NCBI RefSeq assembly: GCF_052156635.1
Contig: NZ_JBQKUO010000001.1
Span: 744,001 to 808,000, forward strand
Direction: 5' to 3'
Length of the DNA stretch: 64,000 bases
Source of the DNA: Nitrospina sp052156635
Lineage (GTDB): Bacteria; Nitrospinota; Nitrospinia; Nitrospinales; Nitrospinaceae
The notes below the pieces were generated by a model. That model saw only the letters and a program-made list of their open reading frames with translations, did not search any database and was not told the DNA's origin. Below, one piece after another: positions 43,089 to 52,277 of this stretch (within the stretch, counting starts at the first letter, position 1; each line of letters starts with the position of its first letter). A program made the translations under genes and the position numbers.

Positions 43089-44846
43089 TCACCGGGCATG
43101 ATCCGACGCGGGGGTCAATCTTTGTCCGAGTGAATGCAGACAATCGTACGTACTGGGGAACACGTTTTCCGGCGAAATCACGTTGGGCACCATTTTCATT
43201 TTTTTCATCATCTCCAGCGGCTGGTTTTGGGCGCCCGCCATCAAAACTTCGATGTTCTGATCGTTCAACTCGCGCACCATGTCCTCCATGGCGAACAGGC
43301 CGGTCTGGTCGATGTAGGGAACGCGGTCCATATCCAGGATCACGCAACGCGTGTTTTTGAGGCCGCGGATTTTTTGCGTCAATGTTCGTGCAAAGCCAAA
43401 GAAGATGGGACCGGTCACGGTTTTCACGTACACCTGCTCGGAGACCTCCGCCAGCGAATGAAAATGCCTGCCATCCCCGTTTCCGTTGAAATTCAGTTTC
43501 AGGTCATTGAGCGGCGCCAGTGACGTCTGCTTGCGGCCCAGGTCGCTCATGGTTTTCATGAACACCACGCAGGAGATGCCCATGCCCACCGCCACCGCTT
43601 CGATCAGGTCCACGAAAACGGTGAGCAGGAACACGGTCACAAGCACGAAGGAGGCCGAGCGCGGCATGGCAGCCAAATGCTTGAGCCCCTTGTAATCGAT
43701 GATGTCCAGGCCCACCGTCATCAGGATGCCGGCGAGCACCGGGATCGGGATGTACTGGGCATAGGCCCCGAGCCCCAGGAGCACCATCATAAGAAATCCC
43801 GCCGAGATCATGCCGGACAGGTTGGTGCGTCCGCCGGTGTTGATATTGACCAGGGTGGACATGGTGGTGCCCGCCCCGACGATCCCGCCCAGCGCGCCGG
43901 ACAGCATGTTGCCGCAACCCTGGCCGATCAATTCGCGGTTGCTGTCGTGCTGGGTGCGGGTTTTGGTGTCGGCGATGACGGAAGTGAGCAGGGAATCGAT
44001 CGCTCCCAGCCCGGCCAGTGTCAACGCGGGAATGAAGATCATCGACAGATGCGATGCATTGATGCCGGTCAGTTCGTCCAGTTTGAGCGAGGGCAGGCCC
44101 TGCGGGATATCGCCGATGATCGGCACGGACCATCCCATCAGTGCCGTGGCCAGCGTCCCGACAATCAAGGCCACCAGGGTGCTGGGCACCGACTGGGTCA
44201 CCCGCGGGAACAGGTAGATGATGGCCATGGTCATGGTGGCCAGGGCCACCGCCGCCAGGTTCGCGTCGGGAATGGCGCCGGGAAACTGGCTGAGCACCAG
44301 CAGCACGTTCTTGGGCGACTCCAGACCCATGAACGGGAACAACTCGACAATGATGAGGATGACCCCGATGCCGGTCATGAAGCCGGAAATCACCGGATAG
44401 GGCATGTATTGAATGAAACTGCCGATGCGAAAGACACCGAGCAGGATCTGGATCAGCCCCGCCAGCATGAAAATGGCGATGATCAATCCCAGCCCGGCTG
44501 CCAGGCTTCCGGTCTGGTCGATCACCCGGGCGATGATGAGCGCGCTGACGACGGTCATCGGTCCGGTCGGGGTGCTGATCAGGGTCTGCGTGCCGCCGAA
44601 CGCGGCGGAGAGCAGCCCCAGCGCGATGGCGCAGTACAATCCCGCGGTCGCACCCAGACCCGATTGCACACCAAACGCCAGCGCAAGGGGAAGCGTCACT
44701 ACGCCTGCGGTGATGCCGCCGAATATGTCGCCGCGCAGGTTATGAGCTTTGCTATTAAAAAATTTCCTCAATTTATCCTGAAAAGACCCGGCTTCCTGCT
44801 TGAATTCCATCTCTTTTCCATTAGCCTTCATAGCCGTCTCACCCAT
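43089..44846 (-). CDS. SulP-family anion transporter with STAS domain
   Basis: 585 aa. It has 10-14 membrane helices beginning GGITAGVVTLPLALAFGVQS, the SulP transport-domain signature, and a C-terminal STAS domain (VYVKTVTGPIFFGFARTL, RCVILDMDRVPYIDQTGL). Family members carry sulfate, bicarbonate or other anions, and sequence alone does not separate them. M6 at 44831 (after GGTGAG) is an alternative start. It stands alone, divergent from glyQ. Confidence 0.92.
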   Translation of the reverse strand: MGETAMKANGKEMEFKQEAGSFQDKLRKFFNSKAHNLRGDIFGGITAGVVTLPLALAFGVQSGLGATAGLYCAIALGLLSAAFGGTQTLISTPTGPMTVVSALIIARVIDQTGSLAAGLGLIIAIFMLAGLIQILLGVFRIGSFIQYMPYPVISGFMTGIGVILIIVELFPFMGLESPKNVLLVLSQFPGAIPDANLAAVALATMTMAIIYLFPRVTQSVPSTLVALIVGTLATALMGWSVPIIGDIPQGLPSLKLDELTGINASHLSMIFIPALTLAGLGAIDSLLTSVIADTKTRTQHDSNRELIGQGCGNMLSGALGGIVGAGTTMSTLVNINTGGRTNLSGMISAGFLMMVLLGLGAYAQYIPIPVLAGILMTVGLDIIDYKGLKHLAAMPRSASFVLVTVFLLTVFVDLIEAVAVGMGISCVVFMKTMSDLGRKQTSLAPLNDLKLNFNGNGDGRHFHSLAEVSEQVYVKTVTGPIFFGFARTLTQKIRGLKNTRCVILDMDRVPYIDQTGLFAMEDMVRELNDQNIEVLMAGAQNQPLEMMKKMKMVPNVISPENVFPSTYDCLHSLGQRLTPASDHAR

Positions 44847-45098
44847 CTTTGGAGGTTCCCTGCCTCACCCGGTTTCCCTTCGGCCGGAAACCCCGATGTG
44901 TTCCATGCTGGCTACTCTATAAAAGAAGGCAATTTTAAAATATCCTCAAAACTGCAAAATACAGGGGGAATTGCTTCGAATGACGAATGGAATTTATTCG
45001 AGTGGGGCTTCGTTGGTTTTTGAAAGCGGGTCAGCTTTTGCGAGGAGACAGCCCCGTCCTGAACGCCAGAACGGTCAGGCCGGAGTGCATTTAAATAT

Positions 45099-45128
45099 TT
45101 GACTTGATTCTTCGTTCTCTGCTAAATA
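45099..45128 (+). promoter_or_regulatory. Possible promoter of glyQ, nearly leaderless
   Basis: TTGACT (45099-45104), 18 bases, TAAATA (45123-45128). Transcription from here would start around the glyQ ATG at 45136, where no ribosome site is seen. The -10 match is poor. Confidence 0.3.
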
Positions 45129-45135
45129 CCGGACC

Positions 45136-46030
<895 letters not shown>

Positions 46031-46032
<2 letters not shown>

Positions 46033-46063
46033 AAAAACCGGACCGGAGAGGATCCGGCCCGGT
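46031..46063 (-). terminator. Intrinsic terminator of the tRNA-Leu gene
   Basis: On the minus strand a 10-base stem (one mismatch) with a seven-base loop (46037-46063) is followed by seven T residues (46031-46037). It lies 14 bases after the tRNA end and overlaps the glyQ stop codon. Confidence 0.8.
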
Positions 46064-46076
46064 GGGCAGAGCAAGA

Positions 46077-46164
46077 TGGTGCCGAAGAGAGGATTTGAAC
46101 CTCCACGGGGTCGCCCCCACATGATCCTGAATCATGCGTGTCTACCAATTCCACCACTTCGGCA
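46077..46164 (-). tRNA. tRNA-Leu (anticodon CAG)
   Basis: It starts TGCCGAAGTGGTGGAATTGG on the minus strand. The anticodon stem is CATGA/TCATG with loop TTCAGGA. A long variable arm typical of tRNA-Leu is present. The T loop is GTTCAAATC, the acceptor 3' side is CTTCGGC, and CCA is encoded (46077-46079). Confidence 0.95.
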
Positions 46165-46281
46165 TGTTCATTTTGAGCAGGTAAAATAGCATAACGCCCT
46201 GGGAAATGGAATGCTAATTTCACTGCCGGAAGCGGTCGCCAAGGAGTCTGCAATCGGCGCAGGTCCCCTGCTTCGGACGCT

Positions 46282-46356
46282 TTCCGCGCCCACGGACCCT
46301 CGTTCGCCCGCAGGGCATCAGCCATCTGTCTCCGGACGCAGTCCGGGCCACGCCCG
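46282..46356 (-). repeat. Dispersed intergenic repeat, copy E (most complete)
   Basis: On the minus strand it begins directly after the stop at 46357: CGGGCGTGGCCCG, then GGACTGCGTCC (sharing bases), GGAGACAGATGGCTGATGCC, CTGCGGGCGAACGAGGGTCC and GTGGGCGCGG. Both mini-hairpins are intact, and this copy is used as the reference for the family. Confidence 0.7.
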
Positions 46357-47382
46357 CTAGACTTCTTCTTCCATTTCGACGAGGTTCTTGACGGAGATGT
46401 GGTCGTGCAGGATGAAGTAGATGCCCCCCACCATGACGACGATGAAGTTGAGTCCCCAGGCGACGAAGCCGAAACTCACCGCCGCCACCTCCGGCTCGTT
46501 CATGATTTCGTGGAGGGCAATCAGGACCCCTGCATTCAGCGACCCCAGAAACGCGGGCGTCGGCAGGATGGTGATGAAGATGCAGATCATCACCGTGAGC
46601 AGGATGGTGGACGCGAGCGTTTTTTCATTCAGGTCGTAGGCGAAGTAAAGAGGGTAATACTGCAGGATGACCAGCGCCCACACCGCCGCCGTCGCCACGA
46701 ACACCCACATCAGGGAGCGAAGGCTCTTGACCACATGCAACCCCTGGCTGAACGTTTCCGCCATCTGCACGATCTTGTACTGGAATGTTTCCGGAAACGG
46801 TTTCATGAACCAGTGCACCAGTTTCATGGCGCGCTCTTCGTGGTAGATCAACAGGTAAATAAACACCACCAGCCCCACCACCAGCACCACGCTCGCCAGC
46901 CCGAACTGGAAGGCGAGGGTCTGAACGGGGATACCCGACCAGGCGATGTTCGCGCCCAGCATGTCGGCATGGAACACCAGCAGCCACGCAAACAACATGA
47001 GAAGCAGGACCATGTCGAACAGGCGCTCGACGACAATGGTAGCCAGCGCGCTGGCGAACGACATGTTCAATTTCTTGCCCAGCAAAAAAGCCCGGATCAA
47101 TTCCCCGGCGCGTGCCGGCAGGACGCCCGCCATGAAACCCACCATCAGCGGCGAGCCCAGTTCGATGGTCCGCACTTCCTTCACAGGTGCGAGCAGAACG
47201 CGCCAGCGCACGGCCCGCGCGACATAGGTGAGGATCATCATCAACGCGGAGATGGCCAGGTAGCCGTAATGCACGTTGGCGAAGGAGTCGAGCAACTCCT
47301 GCATCGAGACGTTGCGCACGGTGTAATACACCGCCGCAACGGCCACCAGCATGCCGATGATCAGTTGACCGGATCGTTTCAA
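46357..47382 (-). CDS. Lysylphosphatidylglycerol synthase TM-domain (YbhN/AglD-like) membrane protein
   Basis: 341 aa with about eight membrane helices. ALMMILTYVARAVRWRVLLA and PLMVGFMAGVLPARAGELIR are signatures of the UPF0104/LPG-synthase membrane domain, found in flippase-like proteins. No catalytic transferase domain is attached. The ATG overlaps the ribF stop by four bases (ATGA), so the two genes are translationally coupled. Confidence 0.88.
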   Translation of the reverse strand: MKRSGQLIIGMLVAVAAVYYTVRNVSMQELLDSFANVHYGYLAISALMMILTYVARAVRWRVLLAPVKEVRTIELGSPLMVGFMAGVLPARAGELIRAFLLGKKLNMSFASALATIVVERLFDMVLLLMLFAWLLVFHADMLGANIAWSGIPVQTLAFQFGLASVVLVVGLVVFIYLLIYHEERAMKLVHWFMKPFPETFQYKIVQMAETFSQGLHVVKSLRSLMWVFVATAAVWALVILQYYPLYFAYDLNEKTLASTILLTVMICIFITILPTPAFLGSLNAGVLIALHEIMNEPEVAAVSFGFVAWGLNFIVVMVGGIYFILHDHISVKNLVEMEEEV

Positions 47383-48311
47383 AACGTGTGCCTGGCGAGA
47401 ATGGATTTGACGGTTTCGATGTCTTTTTCGATCTGCATCACAAGCTCTTCCGCATTGGCGAATTCCTTTTCGCCGCGGATGCGCGCGATGAACTGGACTT
47501 CGAGGTCGATGCCGTAGATCTCCTGGTGAAAATCGAAGATGTGCACTTCGACGCTCAGCCGGTCGCGGTGGAACGTCGGATTGAAACCGATGTTGGCCGC
47601 GCCGTCATACTCTTTCTGATTGTGGATGATGCGAACGGCATAGACGCCGGTGCCGGGAATCTGCACCTTGCTGGTGTCGAGGTTCGCCGTCGGAAAACCG
47701 ATACGCTGGCCGGTTTTATAGCCGTGCACCACCGGACCGTGGATGGAATAGTAACGGCCAAGGAACTGCCGCGCTTCCTCCACCTGCCCGTCCTCGATCA
47801 ATTCCCGCACGTGGGAACTGCTCACCCGCTGGCCGTTGATGCGGATCTCCTCGATCACGTGCACGGCGAAGCCGAATTCCTCTCCCATTTTCTGCAGGTA
47901 CGTCAGCGTGCCTTCGCGCCCGCGGCCAAAAGCGTAGTCGTAGCCGACCACGATCTCCTTCGACCCCAGCAGGTCCACCAGGATGTCCTTGGCGAAGTCG
48001 CGGGGACGCTGGTCGGCGAACTGCTGTGTGAAATCGGCGCACACCACCTCGTCGATGCCGCATTGCTCGATCAACTCCATCTTCTGGCGGAAGGTGGTGA
48101 GGAGCGGCGGCGCTTTTTCCGGCGCGAGGATTTTTAAAGGATGCGGCTCGAAGGTGAACACCATCGCCGCCCCCTGTTTCTCCCTGGCGATTTCCGCCAC
48201 CCTGCGGAAAATGAGCTGATGCCCCAGGTGCACCCCGTCAAAGTTGCCCAGCGCCACCACCGGGTGCGGCAACGGGCCTTTGAAGTGCTTGGTCCCTCGA
48301 GTGATTTTCAT
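47379..48311 (-). CDS. ribF: Bifunctional riboflavin kinase/FAD synthetase
   Basis: Makes FMN and then FAD from riboflavin and ATP. The start ATG at 48311 gives MKITRGTKHFKGPLPHPVVA, followed by ALGNFDGVHLGHQ, the nucleotidyltransferase motif. The C-terminal kinase domain has GYKTGQRIGFPTANL. The length of 310 aa is typical. Upstream frame codons lack family sequence. It is first in a two-gene operon with the YbhN-like gene. Confidence 0.96.
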   Translation of the reverse strand: MKITRGTKHFKGPLPHPVVALGNFDGVHLGHQLIFRRVAEIAREKQGAAMVFTFEPHPLKILAPEKAPPLLTTFRQKMELIEQCGIDEVVCADFTQQFADQRPRDFAKDILVDLLGSKEIVVGYDYAFGRGREGTLTYLQKMGEEFGFAVHVIEEIRINGQRVSSSHVRELIEDGQVEEARQFLGRYYSIHGPVVHGYKTGQRIGFPTANLDTSKVQIPGTGVYAVRIIHNQKEYDGAANIGFNPTFHRDRLSVEVHIFDFHQEIYGIDLEVQFIARIRGEKEFANAEELVMQIEKDIETVKSILARHTF

Positions 48312-48527
48312 GAAAGGCGTTTCGGGTGATTCGGATTGCGCATCGGCTGGATTCGGAGCCACCGGTTCCCAGTCTGGGAAGGAATGGGTACAGGTTAGCC
48401 AAGTCCCGGGGGTGTGTCAAATTCCGGGTGCGGCGGCCACGGGCAAGCCCGATTGTCTTTTCTTGCCGCCCCCCACGGAGTCTGATAAGATCGAATCATA
48501 CCAGAATCCTTTTTTTTGGAAACCCTT

Positions 48528-48803
48528 ATGTTCGATATCGGTTTTTTTGAGATCATGATTCTCATGGGCATTGGCATGTTCATCATTGGACCGGCCAACC
48601 TGCCCCGTCTCGCCAAGGCCATCGGTAAAGGCTGGGGTGAATTTCAGCGCACCTTCAATGAACTCAAGCAGGAAGTGCTGGACGAAACCGAAACCGTCAA
48701 GCAAACGGCCAACATGCAGGAGTTGGAACAGGAAGTCTCCGCCGCCACCAAGGTGGACGTCGACGTCAACCTGGATACCGACATCCGGCCCAACGACAAC
48801 TGA
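48528..48803 (+). CDS. TatA/TatB-family twin-arginine translocase component
   Basis: 91 aa, ATG at 48528 with GGAAA upstream. The N-terminus MFDIGFFEIMILMGIGMFII forms the membrane helix and is followed by GPANLPRLAKAIGKGWGEFQ, the hinge and amphipathic helix of TatA/B. The MFDIG opening and acidic tail favour TatB. There are no tatC or other tat genes nearby. Confidence 0.88.
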   Translation: MFDIGFFEIMILMGIGMFIIGPANLPRLAKAIGKGWGEFQRTFNELKQEVLDETETVKQTANMQELEQEVSAATKVDVDVNLDTDIRPNDN

Positions 48804-48856
48804 TCTCCCGCGCAGGCCGCGGAGCCAACAGTGTGTACATGGAACTTGCTTTCAGG

Positions 48857-49005
48857 CCGTCGCTCGCTCATTAATTAGTAGCCGGTTGCATCGGACGCGG
48901 TCCGTGCCACGTTGGACGTGACGCAAACGGAGTGTATTTGGATTGCGCCCACGGACCAACGCCACAACCACCGGGCAGTCGCCAATTTGCCGCGGGCCAC
49001 GCCCG
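48857..49005 (-). repeat. Dispersed intergenic repeat, copy F (degenerate tandem)
   Basis: On the minus strand: CGGGCGTGGCCCG (48993-49005), GGCAAATTGGCGACTGCCC, TTGGTCCGTGGGCGCAATCC and AAATACACTCCGTTTGCG, then a second degenerate unit CGGACCGCGTCCGATGCAAC with CGGCTACTAATTAATGAGCG. It shares the downstream AAATACA block with copies D and G. Confidence 0.55.
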
Positions 49006-49017
49006 TCCGGGCCGTTT

Positions 49018-49413
49018 ATGCTGAGCACACCTTCACTCCATCCATTTTTGTCGCATTTTCCGGTGGCACTGGCTGCGGCCGGACTGCTCATGATGGGGTT
49101 CGCCAAACGGCGCAACGACACCCAGATGGTGCAGGCCGCCGCGTTCAACTTCAGCGCCGCGTTGTTGATGGGGGTGATGGCGATCTTTTCCGGCCTGTTC
49201 GCCGTGGACCTCGGGCAGTGGCCGGTGGTGGAAGTCGAAGGCCACCAGGGCTATTCCTTCGCCTTCGTCATTGTCACCATCATCTGCACCATTTACGCCT
49301 ACACCAACGCCTTGTCGCGCAACGCTTTCTTTTTTTACATCGCCAACGTGCTTCTGATGGGCGCCACCGCATACAGCGGCTACCTGCTGGTGTTTCACTC
49401 CACCAGCGGCTGA
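49018..49413 (+). CDS. DUF2231-like membrane protein 1
   Basis: 131 aa with four membrane helices. Opening MLSTPSLHPFLSHFPVALAA has the HPxLxHFPVAL motif of DUF2231. Function unknown; members are often near cytochrome or redox genes. Its end overlaps the convergent second DUF2231 gene by 19 bases. Repeat copy F ends 13 bases before its start codon. Confidence 0.7.
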   Translation: MLSTPSLHPFLSHFPVALAAAGLLMMGFAKRRNDTQMVQAAAFNFSAALLMGVMAIFSGLFAVDLGQWPVVEVEGHQGYSFAFVIVTIICTIYAYTNALSRNAFFFYIANVLLMGATAYSGYLLVFHSTSG

Positions 49414-49829
49414 TCGCCCGAAGGCAGGCCGAATCGGTGCACCAGTTCGCCGCCGTAGTAACCCGTCGCCAGCGTGGTGCACAGTCCCACCGCCAATAAC
49501 AAAAGATACAAACCGTCCGCCCAGGCTCTGGAACGGAAACGGTAGCAGACCATGCCCAGGGCGTACACGCTCGCCGTGGTGAAAGCGAACAGGATGTGTG
49601 AGCTTAAAAACGAGCGGAATTTGTCCTGCACTTCCAGGTCGAGCAGTCCCAGCAAACCCACCGCCACCGCAACAAGCAGAGCCCAGAACCCGAACTGCAC
49701 GTTGAAGCGCCCGGCGCGCTCCGCCACCGGTTCCTTCTGCAGGCGGCCGTACAACTCCAGAACGCTCCCGCTGGTGAGCAGGGCCACCGGGAAATGCACG
49801 ATCAAAGGATGCACCAGCGCGAAGTTCAT
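49395..49829 (-). CDS. DUF2231-like membrane protein 2
   Basis: 144 aa with four membrane helices, beginning MNFALVHPLIVHFPVALLTS, the same HPLIVHFPVALL motif as its convergent neighbour. The start overlaps the stop of the TrmH-type gene by four bases (ATGA), so translation is coupled to it. The two DUF2231 proteins could form a heterodimer, but this is inference. Confidence 0.72.
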   Translation of the reverse strand: MNFALVHPLIVHFPVALLTSGSVLELYGRLQKEPVAERAGRFNVQFGFWALLVAVAVGLLGLLDLEVQDKFRSFLSSHILFAFTTASVYALGMVCYRFRSRAWADGLYLLLLAVGLCTTLATGYYGGELVHRFGLPSGDQPLVE

Positions 49830-50665
49830 GATGATGAAGAATTGGGAGGGGCGTGCAGGCGGCGGAACAGTTCGCCCAGCACCACCCCCGCCGCCACCGA
49901 CACGTTGAGCGATTGAATCGTATCTTCGCCGGGAATGCGCACCACCCGGTCGCAACGCCCGCGCACGCGTTTCGACAACCCCTCGCGTTCGCCGCCCAGC
50001 ACCAGCACACAGGGGAACGGAATGTCAGCTTCGTAGAGGGATTCCCTGGCCTCCGGGTCGGTGCCCAGCACAAACACGCCTTTGCCCTTGAGATCGCGCA
50101 GGCCGGAGGCGAGGTCGGCGCAGTCGTACACCGGCACCACTTCCAGTGCGCCTTCCGCCGTGCGCGCCGTGGAGGAAGCCACCGCCACCTGTCGTTGTTC
50201 CTTGTCCAGCAGAACCCCGCGCACCCCGAAGTAGCCGCACGAACGAAGCACCGCACCGACATTGTGGGTGTTGGCCACGCCGTCGAAGGCGACGCCGATC
50301 CAGTCGGCGTGCACCGGCTTCTCCAGCAGTTTGTAGAGGGAGAGCACATGAAGCGGGCGCGTGACCATCACCACCCCCTCGTGATGCACCCCGCCCGCAG
50401 CGCGGTTCAGCGAGTCGTCGTCCAGTTCGCGATACGGCAGTTTGCGTTTCGCACACCACTGCTTGACCCGGTACAACGCCTTCGAGCGGTCCTTGTGATA
50501 GTACAGGCGAAGCAGGTCCCCCGGCCGTTCCTCGAACGCGCGCATGCAGGCGTTCCAGCCGCACAGGGTCCATTCGCGTTCCTTGACGGGGATGTGCTTT
50601 TTTTTCGGCGGCGTTTTGCGGCGCGGGTTTTGATCGCGTGAAGTGGAGGGGTTGCGGGCGGTCAC
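49826..50665 (-). CDS. TrmH (SpoU)-family RNA 2'-O-methyltransferase
   Basis: 279 aa. A basic N-terminal tail precedes the substrate-binding domain (WTLCGWNACMRAFEERPGDL). The SPOUT domain has FDGVANTHNVGAVLRSCGYF, VLVLGGEREGLSKRV and the SAM-binding knot segment IQSLNVSVAAGVVLGELFRR. It methylates rRNA or tRNA ribose; the target cannot be set. The start is GTG at 50665, after GAGGTT. Confidence 0.9.
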   Translation of the reverse strand: MTARNPSTSRDQNPRRKTPPKKKHIPVKEREWTLCGWNACMRAFEERPGDLLRLYYHKDRSKALYRVKQWCAKRKLPYRELDDDSLNRAAGGVHHEGVVMVTRPLHVLSLYKLLEKPVHADWIGVAFDGVANTHNVGAVLRSCGYFGVRGVLLDKEQRQVAVASSTARTAEGALEVVPVYDCADLASGLRDLKGKGVFVLGTDPEARESLYEADIPFPCVLVLGGEREGLSKRVRGRCDRVVRIPGEDTIQSLNVSVAAGVVLGELFRRLHAPPNSSSS

Positions 50666-50706
50666 GGATGGAACCTCAAAAAAGGGAAATGGACGCCGCC
50701 TGCCGG

Positions 50707-51153
50707 TCAGCGCATGCGGGTGAGTTTGACCAGCCGCTGGTTCATGTCGTCCAGCCGGCGGATCAACACTTCAATCACCTGGTTCTTGATTTTCAAATGA
50801 AGTGCCGGGCTGATTTTTTTTAACAGGATGTCATCTACCTTGAACACGATACCCTCATCGTCCGCCACCACGTTGCTGTAACGTTTGCGGCGCGATTTGA
50901 GGCTGACTTCACCGAACAGGTCCCCGGGGTTCAGATGCGCGAGAAAAATGTCTTCCGGCTTGATGACGCTGAACGTGCCCTTGACGATGACGAAGAAGCC
51001 GTAATCCGTCTCACCGACACGCACCACACACTCGCCAGGTTTCACGAATTTCCAGTGGTCCTTGAACGAGTACAGGTGTGCCCGCTCTTCCGAATCCATG
51101 AACTGGAAAAAGTTGTTTGCCTCCACCCAGTGTTGCAGGTTCGCCTGATCCAT
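50707..51153 (-). CDS. Cyclic nucleotide-binding domain protein
   Basis: 148 aa single-domain protein of the CRP/PKA-regulatory fold without a DNA-binding domain. The binding cassette pattern appears in VKPGECVVRVGETDYGFFVI and LNPGDLFGEVSLKSRRKRYS. The usual arginine that contacts the phosphate is not clearly placed, so ligand binding is uncertain. GTG at 51157-51159 and ATGs at 51156 and 51153 are tandem starts; the last has the best spacing (seven bases) from GGAGG. Confidence 0.8.
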   Translation of the reverse strand: MDQANLQHWVEANNFFQFMDSEERAHLYSFKDHWKFVKPGECVVRVGETDYGFFVIVKGTFSVIKPEDIFLAHLNPGDLFGEVSLKSRRKRYSNVVADDEGIVFKVDDILLKKISPALHLKIKNQVIEVLIRRLDDMNQRLVKLTRMR

Positions 51154-51212
51154 CATCACCCCTCCCCCATGATGACCTGCAACTCAATGACCAAGACTCG
51201 GCAGGTCCATTT

Positions 51213-52268
51213 TTAACCGTGCCCCCCCATCATGAAAGCCTCCGCCTCGTCGAACTTCGGCCTGGGCAGGTGCGCCACTTTACGAAAAAAGATCTCGCCC
51301 TCCGTCAACACCTGGCGCACCGTGGGCAGTGAAAACATCATACCGCGAAACGCCGCGGCCCCGGGATAGCCGTACGCCATCCACACCGCCAGCTTGCGCA
51401 GGTACAACAACGTCCGGCGCATGTCGTACACCGGCTCCAGCATTTCGTGAAAGCGGTGCAGCAGCTCGATCGGCGCCGGCGACAACGTGTCTCCCAACTC
51501 ACCTGTGCATTCTTTGAAAATCCACGGATCGCGCAAAGCCCCGCGGCCGATCATCACCGCATCGACGCCGCTTTCCTCGAGCAATTGCCGGGCGCGGTCG
51601 GCACTGCGAATGTCGCCGTTGCCGATGATGGGGATGTCGGTTTTGCATTTGACGTCGGTGATCAATTCCCAGTCGGCCTGCCCGCTGTACCCCTGCTGGC
51701 GCGTGCGTCCGTGGATGGCCACCCACTGGCACCCCGCCTGCTTCGCCGCGTCCACGCATTCGTGGATGGTGAGCTCTTCATGACTCCATCCCGTCCGCAT
51801 CTTCACCGTGAGCGGCAGGTCGATGTTCGTGCGGATGTGCTGGAGAAAAACAAACAGCTTATCCGGATCGCGCATCAGCGCCGACCCGCATCCTTTCTTC
51901 ACCACCTTCTTCACCGGGCAACCGAGGTTGATGTCGATGAAGTCCGCTCCCTGATCCTTCACCTGCGGTGCGACGCGGACGTAGTCGTCGGCATCCTCGC
52001 CGAACAACTGAATTCCCACCATTGTGCCGGGGTTTTCGTGAACACGGATCATCTTCGCCGTGCGTTCCGAGCTGTAAACCAGTCCCTTCGCCGACACCAG
52101 CTCCGAGATCAGCACACCCGCGCCCATCTCGTCCATCAGGTGACGGTAGCAGAGGTCGGTGATGCCGGACATCGGCGCCATCCAGTACGGATTGCGCATC
52201 CGCTTGATCAGCGTATACGCGGTTTCCGCAGCGGCCAACGTCGTCGGATTTTTTTTCGGTGCGTTCAT
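51213..52268 (-). CDS. dusB: tRNA-dihydrouridine synthase
   Basis: FMN-dependent reductase of tRNA uridines (351 aa). It has the barrel motif MAPMSGITDLCYRHLMDEMG, active-site cysteine region INLGCPVKKVVKKGCGSALM, and GRTRQQGYSGQADWELI. The DusB-type assignment is by resemblance. It lies nine bases downstream of the RluA gene, suggesting an RNA-modification operon. Confidence 0.92.
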   Translation of the reverse strand: MNAPKKNPTTLAAAETAYTLIKRMRNPYWMAPMSGITDLCYRHLMDEMGAGVLISELVSAKGLVYSSERTAKMIRVHENPGTMVGIQLFGEDADDYVRVAPQVKDQGADFIDINLGCPVKKVVKKGCGSALMRDPDKLFVFLQHIRTNIDLPLTVKMRTGWSHEELTIHECVDAAKQAGCQWVAIHGRTRQQGYSGQADWELITDVKCKTDIPIIGNGDIRSADRARQLLEESGVDAVMIGRGALRDPWIFKECTGELGDTLSPAPIELLHRFHEMLEPVYDMRRTLLYLRKLAVWMAYGYPGAAAFRGMMFSLPTVRQVLTEGEIFFRKVAHLPRPKFDEAEAFMMGGHG

Positions 52269-52277
52269 TATTTATTC

